DNA of 11,832 bases from Akkermansiaceae bacterium (GTDB lineage: Bacteria; Verrucomicrobiota; Verrucomicrobiia; Verrucomicrobiales; Akkermansiaceae): NCBI GenBank assembly GCA_011524615.1, contig WTJZ01000221.1, positions 6,458 to 18,289 of the forward strand. Direction: 5' to 3'. A program made the position numbers and the translations under genes. Of the stretch, positions 1-6,422 are shown one piece after another (the stretch's first letter is position 1; every line of letters begins with the position of its first letter). The notes under the pieces are model-generated. The model was given only the letters and a program-made list of their open reading frames with translations. It had not been told where the DNA came from and made no database searches.

Positions 1-344
1 CTCGGAGGAGCGGGAAGCTCAGGAAGGGGTGTGGTCTCTTCTGTATTGAGGGGCGAGTCTACTGATGGTGGAATAGGAGGAGCAGAGAGTTCACTTGGAG
101 GAGTTGTGAATGTGGGTGGAGCTACTGGTGCCATCTCTTCCGAGGGGGGGACATTCTGGAATGTAGGAGGAATCGGAGGAGGGGGGATGTCGTTAGGCTG
201 GACAGGGTTCTCTGGAGATGGAGTAGGGTCAACTTTTTTCACAATGAATCGATGTTCGCAATTGCCGCACTCTACTAATTGATTTTCCAACTGATGATCA
301 ACTAGAAAGGAATTGGAGCATGCTGGGCAAGTGGTGGTAATCAT
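1..344 (-). CDS. Zinc-ribbon protein with proline-rich region (C-terminus cut off)
   Basis: The reading frame is open from the ATG whose complement is at 342-344 to the left edge, giving 114 codons of an incomplete protein. Residues 1-35 form a small zinc ribbon: CPAC at 6-9 and CGNC at 26-29, with hydrophobic F-x-V/I residues after each pair. This matches the MJ0042-type zinc-finger pattern often found at the N-terminus of envelope or regulatory proteins in several bacterial phyla. From about residue 38 the chain turns into a low-complexity Pro/Thr/Ser/Glu linker with recurring PPIPP and PPTF units, which normally connects the finger to a membrane or other C-terminal domain that lies outside this window. 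There is no signal peptide, so the finger should be cytoplasmic. It has its own start downstream of a terminator, so it is probably transcribed separately from the M48 gene. Function unknown. Confidence 0.78.
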   Translation of the reverse strand, partial: MITTTCPACSNSFLVDHQLENQLVECGNCEHRFIVKKVDPTPSPENPVQPNDIPPPPIPPTFQNVPPSEEMAPVAPPTFTTPPSELSAPPIPPSVDSPLNTEETTPLPELPAPP

Positions 345-371
345 ATTGGTACAGTAACAGGTAGTGAACAA

Positions 372-399
372 GAAAAAAGGCCGTATGTGTTTATACGGC
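372..399 (-). terminator. Intrinsic terminator after the M48 protease gene
   Basis: A perfect 7-bp stem, GCCGTAT at 380-386 and ATACGGC at 393-399, with a 6-base loop. Read on the minus strand, the stem is followed at once by a run of six T (373-378). It lies about 35 bases beyond the stop codon of the M48 gene and before the start of the zinc-ribbon gene, so it separates two transcription units on the same strand. Confidence 0.75.
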
Positions 400-432
400 A
401 CTTATTGATTGAATATTGCAGTTTTTGACGAT

Positions 433-1191
433 TTATCGTGGTTTGTATTCCTTCATGGCCAGTGGGAGCACTTGCTTAAGACGCGCGATACGAGTGCTAT
501 CGTGCGGGTGAGTGCTAAAGAGAGGAGAGGACTGCTGCCCCTTGCTCTTCTTATATTGTTCGAATCGTTGCCAGAATGCAATTGCTTCATTAGGGTTGTA
601 ACCTGCACGCGCCATGTAGATGAGGCCGACTTGGTCTGCTTCGATCTCATTTGTACGACTGTTAGGAAGATTGACCGCTAATTGGCTGGTCGTGCCGATC
701 AACTGTCCATAGCCGCCACCGAGAGCAGCATTAGCGAGTGCTCCTAGACCTCCGACAACAGCTTGTCTCTTTTGGCGTTGTTCGTGGTGGTTTTTGGTAA
801 CGTGGGCGATCTCATGAGCGATGATTGTGGCGAGGCCTCCATCGGTCTTAGCGAGAGGAAGGATGCCGGTGTGGATTCCGACCTTACCTCCTGGTAGGGC
901 AAAGGCATTGGGGACAGAGTTCTGAAAGGTAACGATCTCCCAGTTGACACCTGGGAGTGGAGCGACCTTCTTGAGTCTGTTGCCTACACGTGCGACCTGA
1001 CTGTTGTATACTACCTTCTTGTTCTTTTTATATTCATTAAAGATCTTCTCACCGGTAGCGATCATAGAGGGGCTCTGGCGTGATGAGGAGGTGTCGATGT
1101 GCATGTGTCCATGCTTGTCCGTGTAGACAGGAGAGGTGGCACAAGAGGCTAAGAATAACGCTAGTGGAATAAGCGGGAGTAAGAATTTCAT
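433..1191 (-). CDS. M48-family zinc metalloprotease, lipoprotein
   Basis: A 252-residue protein if started at the ATG at 1191. An in-frame ATG 16 codons upstream (1239) is less likely because it would bury the signal peptide. Residues 1-17 are a lipoprotein signal with lipobox LASC, so Cys17 should be lipidated and the enzyme held in the periplasm on a membrane. The catalytic site is intact: HEIAH at 126-130 (zinc ligands His126 and His130, catalytic Glu127) and the third ligand Glu182 in NEIEADQ. A glycine/alanine-rich stretch at 147-163 and STHPHDSTR near 227-234 are typical of the compact M48 (BepA/LoiP-like) peptidases that degrade or assist misfolded envelope proteins. The protein is short and lacks the TPR domain of BepA. 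It is followed by a terminator and is divergent from the EF-P gene. I see no Shine-Dalgarno sequence. The family assignment is firm; the substrate is unknown. Confidence 0.92.
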   Translation of the reverse strand: MKFLLPLIPLALFLASCATSPVYTDKHGHMHIDTSSSRQSPSMIATGEKIFNEYKKNKKVVYNSQVARVGNRLKKVAPLPGVNWEIVTFQNSVPNAFALPGGKVGIHTGILPLAKTDGGLATIIAHEIAHVTKNHHEQRQKRQAVVGGLGALANAALGGGYGQLIGTTSQLAVNLPNSRTNEIEADQVGLIYMARAGYNPNEAIAFWQRFEQYKKSKGQQSSPLFSTHPHDSTRIARLKQVLPLAMKEYKPR

Positions 1192-1413
1192 ATGCTGTGT
1201 TGTTGTAGGTAGATTTCTTCCTATTACGTGACAAGTCAATGCTCGTCTTTAGTCACAATTGCTTTGCAGAAAACGATCCTAGTGAGGCCTGCAGAATTTG
1301 TAAGCGCTATGGGAGAGGGATCCCGTCCTTGATCTTAGAGTAGAATCAGTATGTGTGATTGTCGAGAGTGCTTGGGATTGTGAGCACACTCTGAGTCCTG
1401 CTGACGTTAAGGA

Positions 1414-1442
1414 TTGACGCGAAGAGGTCGCATAGATACACA
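1414..1442 (+). promoter_or_regulatory. Possible sigma-70-type promoter for efp
   Basis: TTGACG at 1414-1419, then 17 bases, then TACACA at 1437-1442. The -35 box is good and the -10 box weak. It is 23 bases before the EF-P start in the 274-base gap between efp and the divergent M48 gene. The rest of that gap (1192-1413) shows no convincing gene or RNA structure. Confidence 0.3.
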
Positions 1443-1465
1443 TCTGATAACTTAAGACAAAAATT

Positions 1466-2026
1466 ATGGCTGTAGTAGCAACAAACCTCAAAAAAGGACA
1501 GTGCATCAAGTACTCTGGAGATCTCGGAATCGTACAAGGTCTAGAACACCGTACGCCAGGAAAAGGAAATGCTCTCATCATGGCAACAGTACGCTCGGTG
1601 TCATCGGGGAAACTGAATGCTATTCGCTTCGCATCGAGTGATAAAGTAGAGGTCGTTCCTACAGACCGACAAAAGCTCGAGTTCTCATATGCTGACCCTG
1701 CAGGATATAACTTCATGGATCTGACGACTTACGAGACTATTACCCTCCAAGAATCACTCGTAGGAGATGCTAAGGACTTCCTCAAAGAAGGTCTCGAGAT
1801 CGAAGTACTCTTCATCGATGGAGATGCGGTTTCTGTGAGTGTTCCAGCGACAGTAGAGCTAGAGATCACAGAATCATCAGAAGGTGTTAAAGGTGATACG
1901 GCTAACAACCCAACGAAGCCTGCGACACTCGAGACTGGACTTACGATTCAAGTTCCACTCTTTGTGAACCAAGGTGATGTCATCAAGGTGAACACAGAGG
2001 AGCGTTCTTACTCAGGACGTGCATAA
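1466..2026 (+). CDS. efp: Elongation factor P
   Basis: A full-length 186-residue EF-P, the usual size. It binds between the P and E sites of the ribosome and relieves stalling at polyproline stretches. The N-terminal KOW-like domain (about 1-62), the central OB domain (about 66-128) and the C-terminal OB domain (about 130-186) are all recognisable, with the family's closing segment near 164-186 (TGLTIQVPLFVNQGD then the SYSGRA end). The functional loop reads RTPGKGNA, so the tip residue is Lys33, aligned with the beta-lysylated Lys34 of E. coli rather than the rhamnosylated Arg of Pseudomonas. No modification gene (epmA, epmB, earP, ymfI) is visible nearby. The ATG at 1466 fits the family N-terminus; there is no clear Shine-Dalgarno sequence. 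A second gene follows 9 bases after the stop, so the two are probably co-transcribed. Confidence 0.97.
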   Translation: MAVVATNLKKGQCIKYSGDLGIVQGLEHRTPGKGNALIMATVRSVSSGKLNAIRFASSDKVEVVPTDRQKLEFSYADPAGYNFMDLTTYETITLQESLVGDAKDFLKEGLEIEVLFIDGDAVSVSVPATVELEITESSEGVKGDTANNPTKPATLETGLTIQVPLFVNQGDVIKVNTEERSYSGRA

Positions 2027-2035
2027 GGATCAGTC

Positions 2036-2539
2036 ATGGCTCTTCCTAACAAGTATAGCTTGAGCCGTAGACAAAACGTGTGCTCCCAAACGGGGGCACC
2101 GTTTATAGATGGGCAGGTGATTAAGACTGCCATTTTTTTGACCCCGCAGGAGGGGCAGTATACTCGGCATGATTATTCCGAGGAGGGCTGGTCTCAGTAC
2201 ACCGGTCCGGAGCCCTACTCAACATGGTCGAGTACATGGGAGGTCTCTGAAAAGGTGAGACCTGAATCAGAACAGCTCTTCCTAGATCTCTATCACGCAG
2301 AGTCAGAAGGGGAGGAGAAGTTACTCTACATTCTCGCCCTGATCTTAGAACGAGAGAAGGTGCTGAAAGAGGTCAAAGATCCCCAGAAGAAGGACAAAAA
2401 GGTGTTGTGCTTTCGTCATCTCCTGACAGATGAGAGATATGAGGTAGCAGAGGTAGAGATCGAGCTAGAAGAGCTAGTGATGATTCGATCACACCTCTCT
2501 AGTCTAATGGAAGGAGACTCGTCCCACAGTGAATTATGA
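2036..2539 (+). CDS. Conserved hypothetical protein downstream of efp
   Basis: A 167-residue soluble protein with no signal peptide or membrane segment. It starts 9 bases after the efp stop. AAGGA just overlapping that stop is one of the few Shine-Dalgarno-like sequences in the window, supporting this start and coupling to efp. Two parts are visible: an N-terminal half (about 12-75) with the pattern C-x2-TG-x3-ID-G-Q-x-I-x-TAIF, then R-x-DYS-x-EGW and a Trp-rich stretch; and an acidic helical C-terminal half (about 76-160) containing LLYILALILEREKVLKEV, then a conserved-looking RHLLTDERYEV segment. From memory, similar 'CxxTGxxxxxGexfyt..R.DYs.eaW..RyvLALlLiRrrVL' proteins occur widely in Planctomycetota and Verrucomicrobiota as uncharacterised proteins. 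Only two cysteines are present, so a zinc ribbon is unlikely. Function unknown; the position beside efp hints at a link with translation, but that is inference. Confidence 0.8.
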   Translation: MALPNKYSLSRRQNVCSQTGAPFIDGQVIKTAIFLTPQEGQYTRHDYSEEGWSQYTGPEPYSTWSSTWEVSEKVRPESEQLFLDLYHAESEGEEKLLYILALILEREKVLKEVKDPQKKDKKVLCFRHLLTDERYEVAEVEIELEELVMIRSHLSSLMEGDSSHSEL

Positions 2540-2711
2540 TACTACGGAACGGTGGTGAGTGATTAAGAAAGGCTTCGCGAAGGAGAAAGCGTTCGGCATC
2601 TGCCCCCTTGTTCTGCGCCGTACAGCAGAGGTCCGTCCCTGGCTCTACTTCTCTTCTCAAACAAAGAAAAATCTGCTCGAGAATTAATGTAGCCTGAAGT
2701 CTTAAAAGGTA
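2540..2711. other. Convergent intergenic region, no gene seen
   Basis: The stretch between the efp-partner gene and the end of the first sulfatase gene. It should hold the 3' ends of two converging transcripts, but I find no clear hairpin with a T run on either strand. The only symmetrical element is the 10-base palindrome CTTCGCGAAG at 2573-2582. No coding potential is evident. Confidence 0.5.
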
Positions 2712-4055
2712 TTAATCTACGTGGCGTCCTGCAGGGCGTCTATTTTTGATCAAATCTTGGTCAAAGCTAAGCGCCCTTTGGTGTAGAGAGGCTGCGAGTT
2801 CTGGATGCTCGGAGATGACGTTTTTTCGTTCACCGATATCAGACTTGAGGTTGTAGAGGGTTGGTTCCTTTGGTCCGGTAGGAGCGGTGCCGAGGTGGTA
2901 CTTCCACTCTCCAGAGCGTACGGCAGCAATGAATGAGCCTCCATAGTAGAAGAACTCTTCATGAGGTGAGGCGGCTCCCTCTGTTAGGCATGGCCAGATA
3001 TCCTTACCGTCGACAGCAGGTACCTCATTGCTACCCGCTAGGTGGGCAAAGGTAGGGAGGAGATCCATACAAGTCATGAGTTCATCATTGACTTGTCCAG
3101 CCTTGATCTTGCCAGGCCAGCGGACGATGGCAGGAACACGCATTCCTCCTTCGTAGGTGCTTCCTTTTTTCCCTTTTAGTGGGGCTGCACTGCCAGATCT
3201 ACCAGGGCCATTGTCAGTGAAGAAGATGACGAAAGTTTCTTCATCGAGTTCGAGAGCCTGAAGAGTATCGAGAATCTGGCCCATGGACCAATCGACCTCT
3301 TGGATACACTGCTTAATGAGGCGGTTGCGGTTATCGTAGTCGATATTGCCATCTTCTTGTGCGATGAGGTCGAGAGTCTCTTGGTCCGCTTGATTCATGA
3401 AGCGTGGGGAGGCATGCATCGGCTCATGAGGCATAGGGTGTGCGATGTAGAGGAAGAACGGGTCATCCTTATTATCTTCGATAAACTTAATCGCATTCGT
3501 CGTGATCCTTTTGGTGAGGTAGTCCGCGTCGGGGTCTTCTTCTATTAGTTCTCCATTATCTAAAAGAGGGAGCGGAGGGAAGGTGAAGCGGGTCCCATGA
3601 AGGGGATTAAAGGGGTGGATGTCATGGCTGTATGGAATGCCCCAGAACTTATCGAAGCCCTGCTCTAGAGGAGAGAACTCCGGGTGGTGTCCGAGGTGCC
3701 ACTTACCAATCAGGCCCGTGTTGTACCCCTGAGTCTTGAGCGTCTCGGCAATGGTGGTCTCAGAAGGGTTCAGTCCTATGGGGCTAGCTGGCAGAAGGAT
3801 CGGGGTCATTCCGATACGTTTTGGGTAGCAACCTGACATAAGAGAGGCGCGGGATGGTGTGCAGACTGGTCCACCAACATAGAAGCTAGTGAGCTTAGCA
3901 CCCTCCGCGGCCATTTGGTCCAGATGGGGAGTCGTGACATGATCGCCGCCAAAGCAGCTGAGGTCACCATATCCTTGGTCATCCGTAAGGAAGATAATGA
4001 AGTTGGGCTTAGCCAAGGCGATCGAAGTGAGGAGAAGTGGAAGTAAATGTTTCAT
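2712..4055 (-). CDS. Secreted S1-family sulfatase (arylsulfatase A-like)
   Basis: A 447-residue type I sulfatase that hydrolyses sulfate esters, here probably on a sulfated polysaccharide. The signal peptide is MKHLLPLLLTSIALA, with cleavage expected after Ala15 before KPNFI, so it acts outside the cytoplasm. The catalytic motif is C65-TPSR-69; Cys65 must be oxidised to formylglycine by a maturase not present here. Calcium ligands are visible as DD at 25-26 and D281-N282. GKWHLG (117-122) holds the conserved Lys and His, and LKGKKGSTYEGGMRVP (293-308) is the second family signature. The length is normal for a single-domain sulfatase. It is the downstream gene of a tandem pair: 68 bases separate it from the second sulfatase on the same strand, so co-transcription is likely. 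The two proteins share only motif-level similarity by eye, so they are probably of different subfamilies with different targets. Substrate not determinable from sequence alone. Confidence 0.93.
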   Translation of the reverse strand: MKHLLPLLLTSIALAKPNFIIFLTDDQGYGDLSCFGGDHVTTPHLDQMAAEGAKLTSFYVGGPVCTPSRASLMSGCYPKRIGMTPILLPASPIGLNPSETTIAETLKTQGYNTGLIGKWHLGHHPEFSPLEQGFDKFWGIPYSHDIHPFNPLHGTRFTFPPLPLLDNGELIEEDPDADYLTKRITTNAIKFIEDNKDDPFFLYIAHPMPHEPMHASPRFMNQADQETLDLIAQEDGNIDYDNRNRLIKQCIQEVDWSMGQILDTLQALELDEETFVIFFTDNGPGRSGSAAPLKGKKGSTYEGGMRVPAIVRWPGKIKAGQVNDELMTCMDLLPTFAHLAGSNEVPAVDGKDIWPCLTEGAASPHEEFFYYGGSFIAAVRSGEWKYHLGTAPTGPKEPTLYNLKSDIGERKNVISEHPELAASLHQRALSFDQDLIKNRRPAGRHVD

Positions 4056-4077
4056 GGTAGGCAGTAGAAAGAAGGAG

Positions 4078-4110
4078 GCCGCGTGGAACTCATGGGAGCA
4101 TCCATGCGGC
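4078..4110 (-). promoter_or_regulatory. Intercistronic hairpin between the two sulfatase genes
   Basis: CATGG at 4091-4095 pairs with CCATG at 4102-4106 around a 6-base loop. GCCG at 4078-4081 can pair with CGGC at 4107-4110, leaving a 9-base bulge on one side. On the minus strand the hairpin is followed by a pyrimidine tract rather than a T run, so mRNA stabilisation or partial attenuation is more likely than full termination. Weak evidence. Confidence 0.3.
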
Positions 4111-4123
4111 TCGTAGTGGGAGC

Positions 4124-5989
4124 TTACTGCACACTGAGTGCGAGCTCTGAGTCTAACTTAGTCTTTTTCTGCGGGTCGATACGTGCACCTACATCTGGGA
4201 AGCTGACGAGGAAGTCGTTCTCATCGATGAGGTTAAAGACGTAATGCGTGGTTCCTGCTGGGAGTTCAGCAGTCACACGTCCTTCTGGTGAGATGTCGGC
4301 TGAGCTGACGAACCAATCTTCACGGCCAGTGCCACCGTTAATCGTATAGTGGAGCTGAGCACCTACTACCTTGGCCTTCTCTTGTGAGTATGTAGCCCAG
4401 ACCTTGTTACCGTCTCTCCCATTAGCGGTGACCACTGGTACCTGATCTTGGTTAGTGAGAGGGAGGGTGCAGTTAGGGTTACGGTAGGCGGGGATAGCCC
4501 CCATGCGCTTCATTACTTTTTCTAACTCAGCAGCCATTGACTGTGTCTTCTTTGGGTATTGGGCGGAGACCTCTACGGCTTCACCGATATCTTTTGATGA
4601 ACCGTCCTCACTGTAGAGTTCGTAGAGCCAGTATTTATCTAGATCTGGGTTGTCAAGGTGGTCGTAGTTATAGATCAGCTTCCAGCGTCCAATGCGGAGG
4701 GCGCTATTCAGTGTTACACTGTGAGGGAAGTGCCAAAACATGGTGTCTCTAGTAGATCCGTCTGCTTCTTTGACCAGAGAGGCATCAGTAGGATCCTGGG
4801 TGATCAAGCTAGTGAGGTCACACCCGTCGAGCTTGTCACGACTCTCTGCTCCTGCTAGGTTGAGGATCGTAGGCATAACATCGAGTCCGTTGATCATAAC
4901 ATCACTCTCTGTGCCAGCGGGTACATCTGGTCCGAGGATGAGGAATGGAACGCGGATGCCACCTTCTTGTTGATTGATTTTACCTTTATCCAGAGGGAAG
5001 TTGTCAGTGGCATTCTCGCCACACCACTCCATTCCTCCGTTATCTGAGGTGATGAAGACATAGGTGTTCTCGATGAGTTTGTGCCCAGGCCAACGAGGGT
5101 CGTCTGTGTTCTTCAGTTGTTCGACGATGCGATGTACATTGTAGTCGAATCGTTCGACCATTGCCGCGTAGAATGGATTCTTCTGACCCGGTTCGAAGAA
5201 GACATCCTTGGTGAGTGGGTAGTCATAGCCCATACGCTTTGCGTACTTCTTGACGAGGCTCTCCGTTCTGACGTGGTTCGGGCTGTGTACGATGTAGGTG
5301 GCAAAGAAGCAGAAGAAGGGCTTGCTCTGCGCAGTCGCATCATTAACAAAGTCGAGCGCATCCTGGAGGTTCTGATCATGTGCGAACCCGTTCTCATCTA
5401 GTCTAAACGGATCGTTAGGATCATTCGTGCCGAACTCGGTGTAGCGATGGTCTACGTTACCACCGACATGGTAGTGGATGCCTCGGTTTTGCTCAGACCA
5501 GTCGAAGCCTTGGTCGAATGGAGTAGGGGCTCCTGAGCGCCCCACGATGTGCCACTTGCCGGCATGTCCGTTATAATATCCGTGAGGAGCGAGGGCTTCT
5601 GGAATCGTTTCGAACTCAGAGTCTAGCTGAATATTTGTATACCCCTGTACGACTCGAGCATTGGGCCAAATCGGCTTCGTACATGTTCCGCCTGCTACAC
5701 TCGTGAGACCTGTGCGTACAGGGTGGATCCCAGAGAGGGCAGATCCACGGGAGGGAGCACAGACTGCTGCAGGAGAGTATGCTTGCCAGAACTTGATTCC
5801 TTCCTCTGCCAGCGCGTCCATGTAAGGAGTGTCAAACACCGCATTGTCATCGACGTCATAACAGCCAACGTCTTGCCAACCTAAGTCGTCTGCCATGATG
5901 AACATAAAGTTGGGCTTGGCTGGGCGAGTATCCGCCTGAGCAAAAGGGGATGCCATTAGAGAGAGGGTAAGTAGTAATTTTCGGGTCAT
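4124..5989 (-). CDS. Secreted S1-family sulfatase with extra C-terminal domain
   Basis: A 621-residue exported sulfatase, counted from the ATG at 5989. An upstream in-frame ATG at 6016 would add nine residues ahead of the signal peptide and is less likely. The signal peptide is MTRKLLLTLSLMASPFAQA, with cleavage after Ala19. The maturation motif is C77-APSR-81, metal ligands are DD at 34-35 and D316-N317, and GKWHIVG (144-150) and QEGGIRVPF (341-349) complete the family signatures. The catalytic part ends near residue 510. About 110 further residues (515-621) are rich in beta-type segments, such as HYTINGGTGREDWFVSS and THYVFNLIDENDFLVSF, and look like an Ig/fibronectin-type beta-sandwich that could help bind polymer. 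It is the first gene of the sulfatase pair. The gene-free region 5990-6362 lies in front and probably carries its promoter. No Shine-Dalgarno sequence is seen. The substrate is unknown; sulfated fucan or mucin is plausible given the fucose genes nearby. Confidence 0.93.
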   Translation of the reverse strand: MTRKLLLTLSLMASPFAQADTRPAKPNFMFIMADDLGWQDVGCYDVDDNAVFDTPYMDALAEEGIKFWQAYSPAAVCAPSRGSALSGIHPVRTGLTSVAGGTCTKPIWPNARVVQGYTNIQLDSEFETIPEALAPHGYYNGHAGKWHIVGRSGAPTPFDQGFDWSEQNRGIHYHVGGNVDHRYTEFGTNDPNDPFRLDENGFAHDQNLQDALDFVNDATAQSKPFFCFFATYIVHSPNHVRTESLVKKYAKRMGYDYPLTKDVFFEPGQKNPFYAAMVERFDYNVHRIVEQLKNTDDPRWPGHKLIENTYVFITSDNGGMEWCGENATDNFPLDKGKINQQEGGIRVPFLILGPDVPAGTESDVMINGLDVMPTILNLAGAESRDKLDGCDLTSLITQDPTDASLVKEADGSTRDTMFWHFPHSVTLNSALRIGRWKLIYNYDHLDNPDLDKYWLYELYSEDGSSKDIGEAVEVSAQYPKKTQSMAAELEKVMKRMGAIPAYRNPNCTLPLTNQDQVPVVTANGRDGNKVWATYSQEKAKVVGAQLHYTINGGTGREDWFVSSADISPEGRVTAELPAGTTHYVFNLIDENDFLVSFPDVGARIDPQKKTKLDSELALSVQ

Positions 5990-6362
5990 ATAGAACGTGT
6001 GTTTATCAATCAGCACTACCGTGTGGCTGTGTGCGGAAATTCTAATAATTCATTACGCGACCTAGAAAGGTTTCCTGAACAGGTGGGGTGAATAATTTTG
6101 TGGTGTTTAACGGGTATTATATTGTGTTTTTGGGTGCTGGAGAGGGTTTGGCGCCTACAACTAGCAGCTTTAAGCTCTTAAAATTAGGCACCGTTAGCGC
6201 CTCGCCTTCTCTACAAATATTCGTACATTTATCAGTTCACCAAAGGTATTATATACGGAGTACGCGCGACGAATTCGCATGCCTCGAGCTTCACTTGAGA
6301 AGGGGTACAGATCTGGTTAGAGATACACGTATTCGTCCTGCACTGACGACAGTGTGAAATAA
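5990..6362. promoter_or_regulatory. Gene-free region upstream of the sulfatase pair, with repeats
   Basis: No supported gene lies here; an 89-codon GTG-started frame on the plus strand (6088-6357) has no recognisable domain. The region holds a 10-base direct repeat, GGTATTATAT, at 6113-6122 and 6245-6254. Each copy contains TATAAT on the minus strand (complement of 6116-6121 and 6248-6253), that is, a consensus -10 box facing the sulfatases, though neither has a good -35 box. Between them is a nested inverted repeat: GGCGCCTA (6150-6157) with TAGGCACC (6185-6192) outside TTTAAG-CT-CTTAAA (6169-6182). Three abutting six-base palindromes occupy 6271-6288. A sulfatase-operon control region is the simplest reading. 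Confidence 0.45.
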
Positions 6363-6400
6363 AAAACCGCTAGTGCAAACAGCGATGCACTAGCGGTTTT
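6363..6400 (-). terminator. Strong intrinsic terminator after the MepK-like gene
   Basis: A perfect 14-bp stem, AAAACCGCTAGTGC (6363-6376) and GCACTAGCGGTTTT (6387-6400), with a 10-base loop. On the minus strand it ends in a T-rich tail (complement of the A run at 6358-6366). It sits 22 bases after the stop of the MepK-like gene, which it should terminate. It is close to symmetrical, so some activity on the plus strand is possible. Confidence 0.9.
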
Positions 6401-6422
6401 GGAAAAATTATGTAACGAGAGA

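Noticed and set aside
1..282. A glycine-rich plus-strand frame at the left edge
   Set aside because: It is the antisense of the proline-rich linker; the opposite strand has an ATG, four spaced cysteines and a sensible domain layout.
1192..1240. TTGACT at the complement of 1234-1239 as a -35 box for the M48 gene
   Set aside because: No acceptable -10 box lies 16-18 bases downstream on the minus strand.
1279..1716. A 145-codon minus-strand frame overlapping the start of efp
   Set aside because: About half of it is the antisense of efp, and the product is a Ser/Arg/Thr-rich shadow with no recognisable domain.
2540..2711. Possible structured RNA (SRP-like GGCAGATGCC segment on the minus strand)
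   Set aside because: The diagnostic SRP core (GGAAGGAAGCA-type tetraloop region) is absent and no long pairing is evident.
2700..2745. GGCGTC repeats around CCTGCAGG at the end of the first sulfatase
   Set aside because: They fall inside the coding sequence for its last residues, where Arg and Gly codons explain the repeat; no T run follows on the minus strand.
6088..6357. An 89-codon plus-strand frame in the gap before the large terminator
   Set aside because: It needs a GTG start, shows no domain or plausible composition, and its stop falling near the terminator is better explained by the terminator serving the opposite-strand gene.
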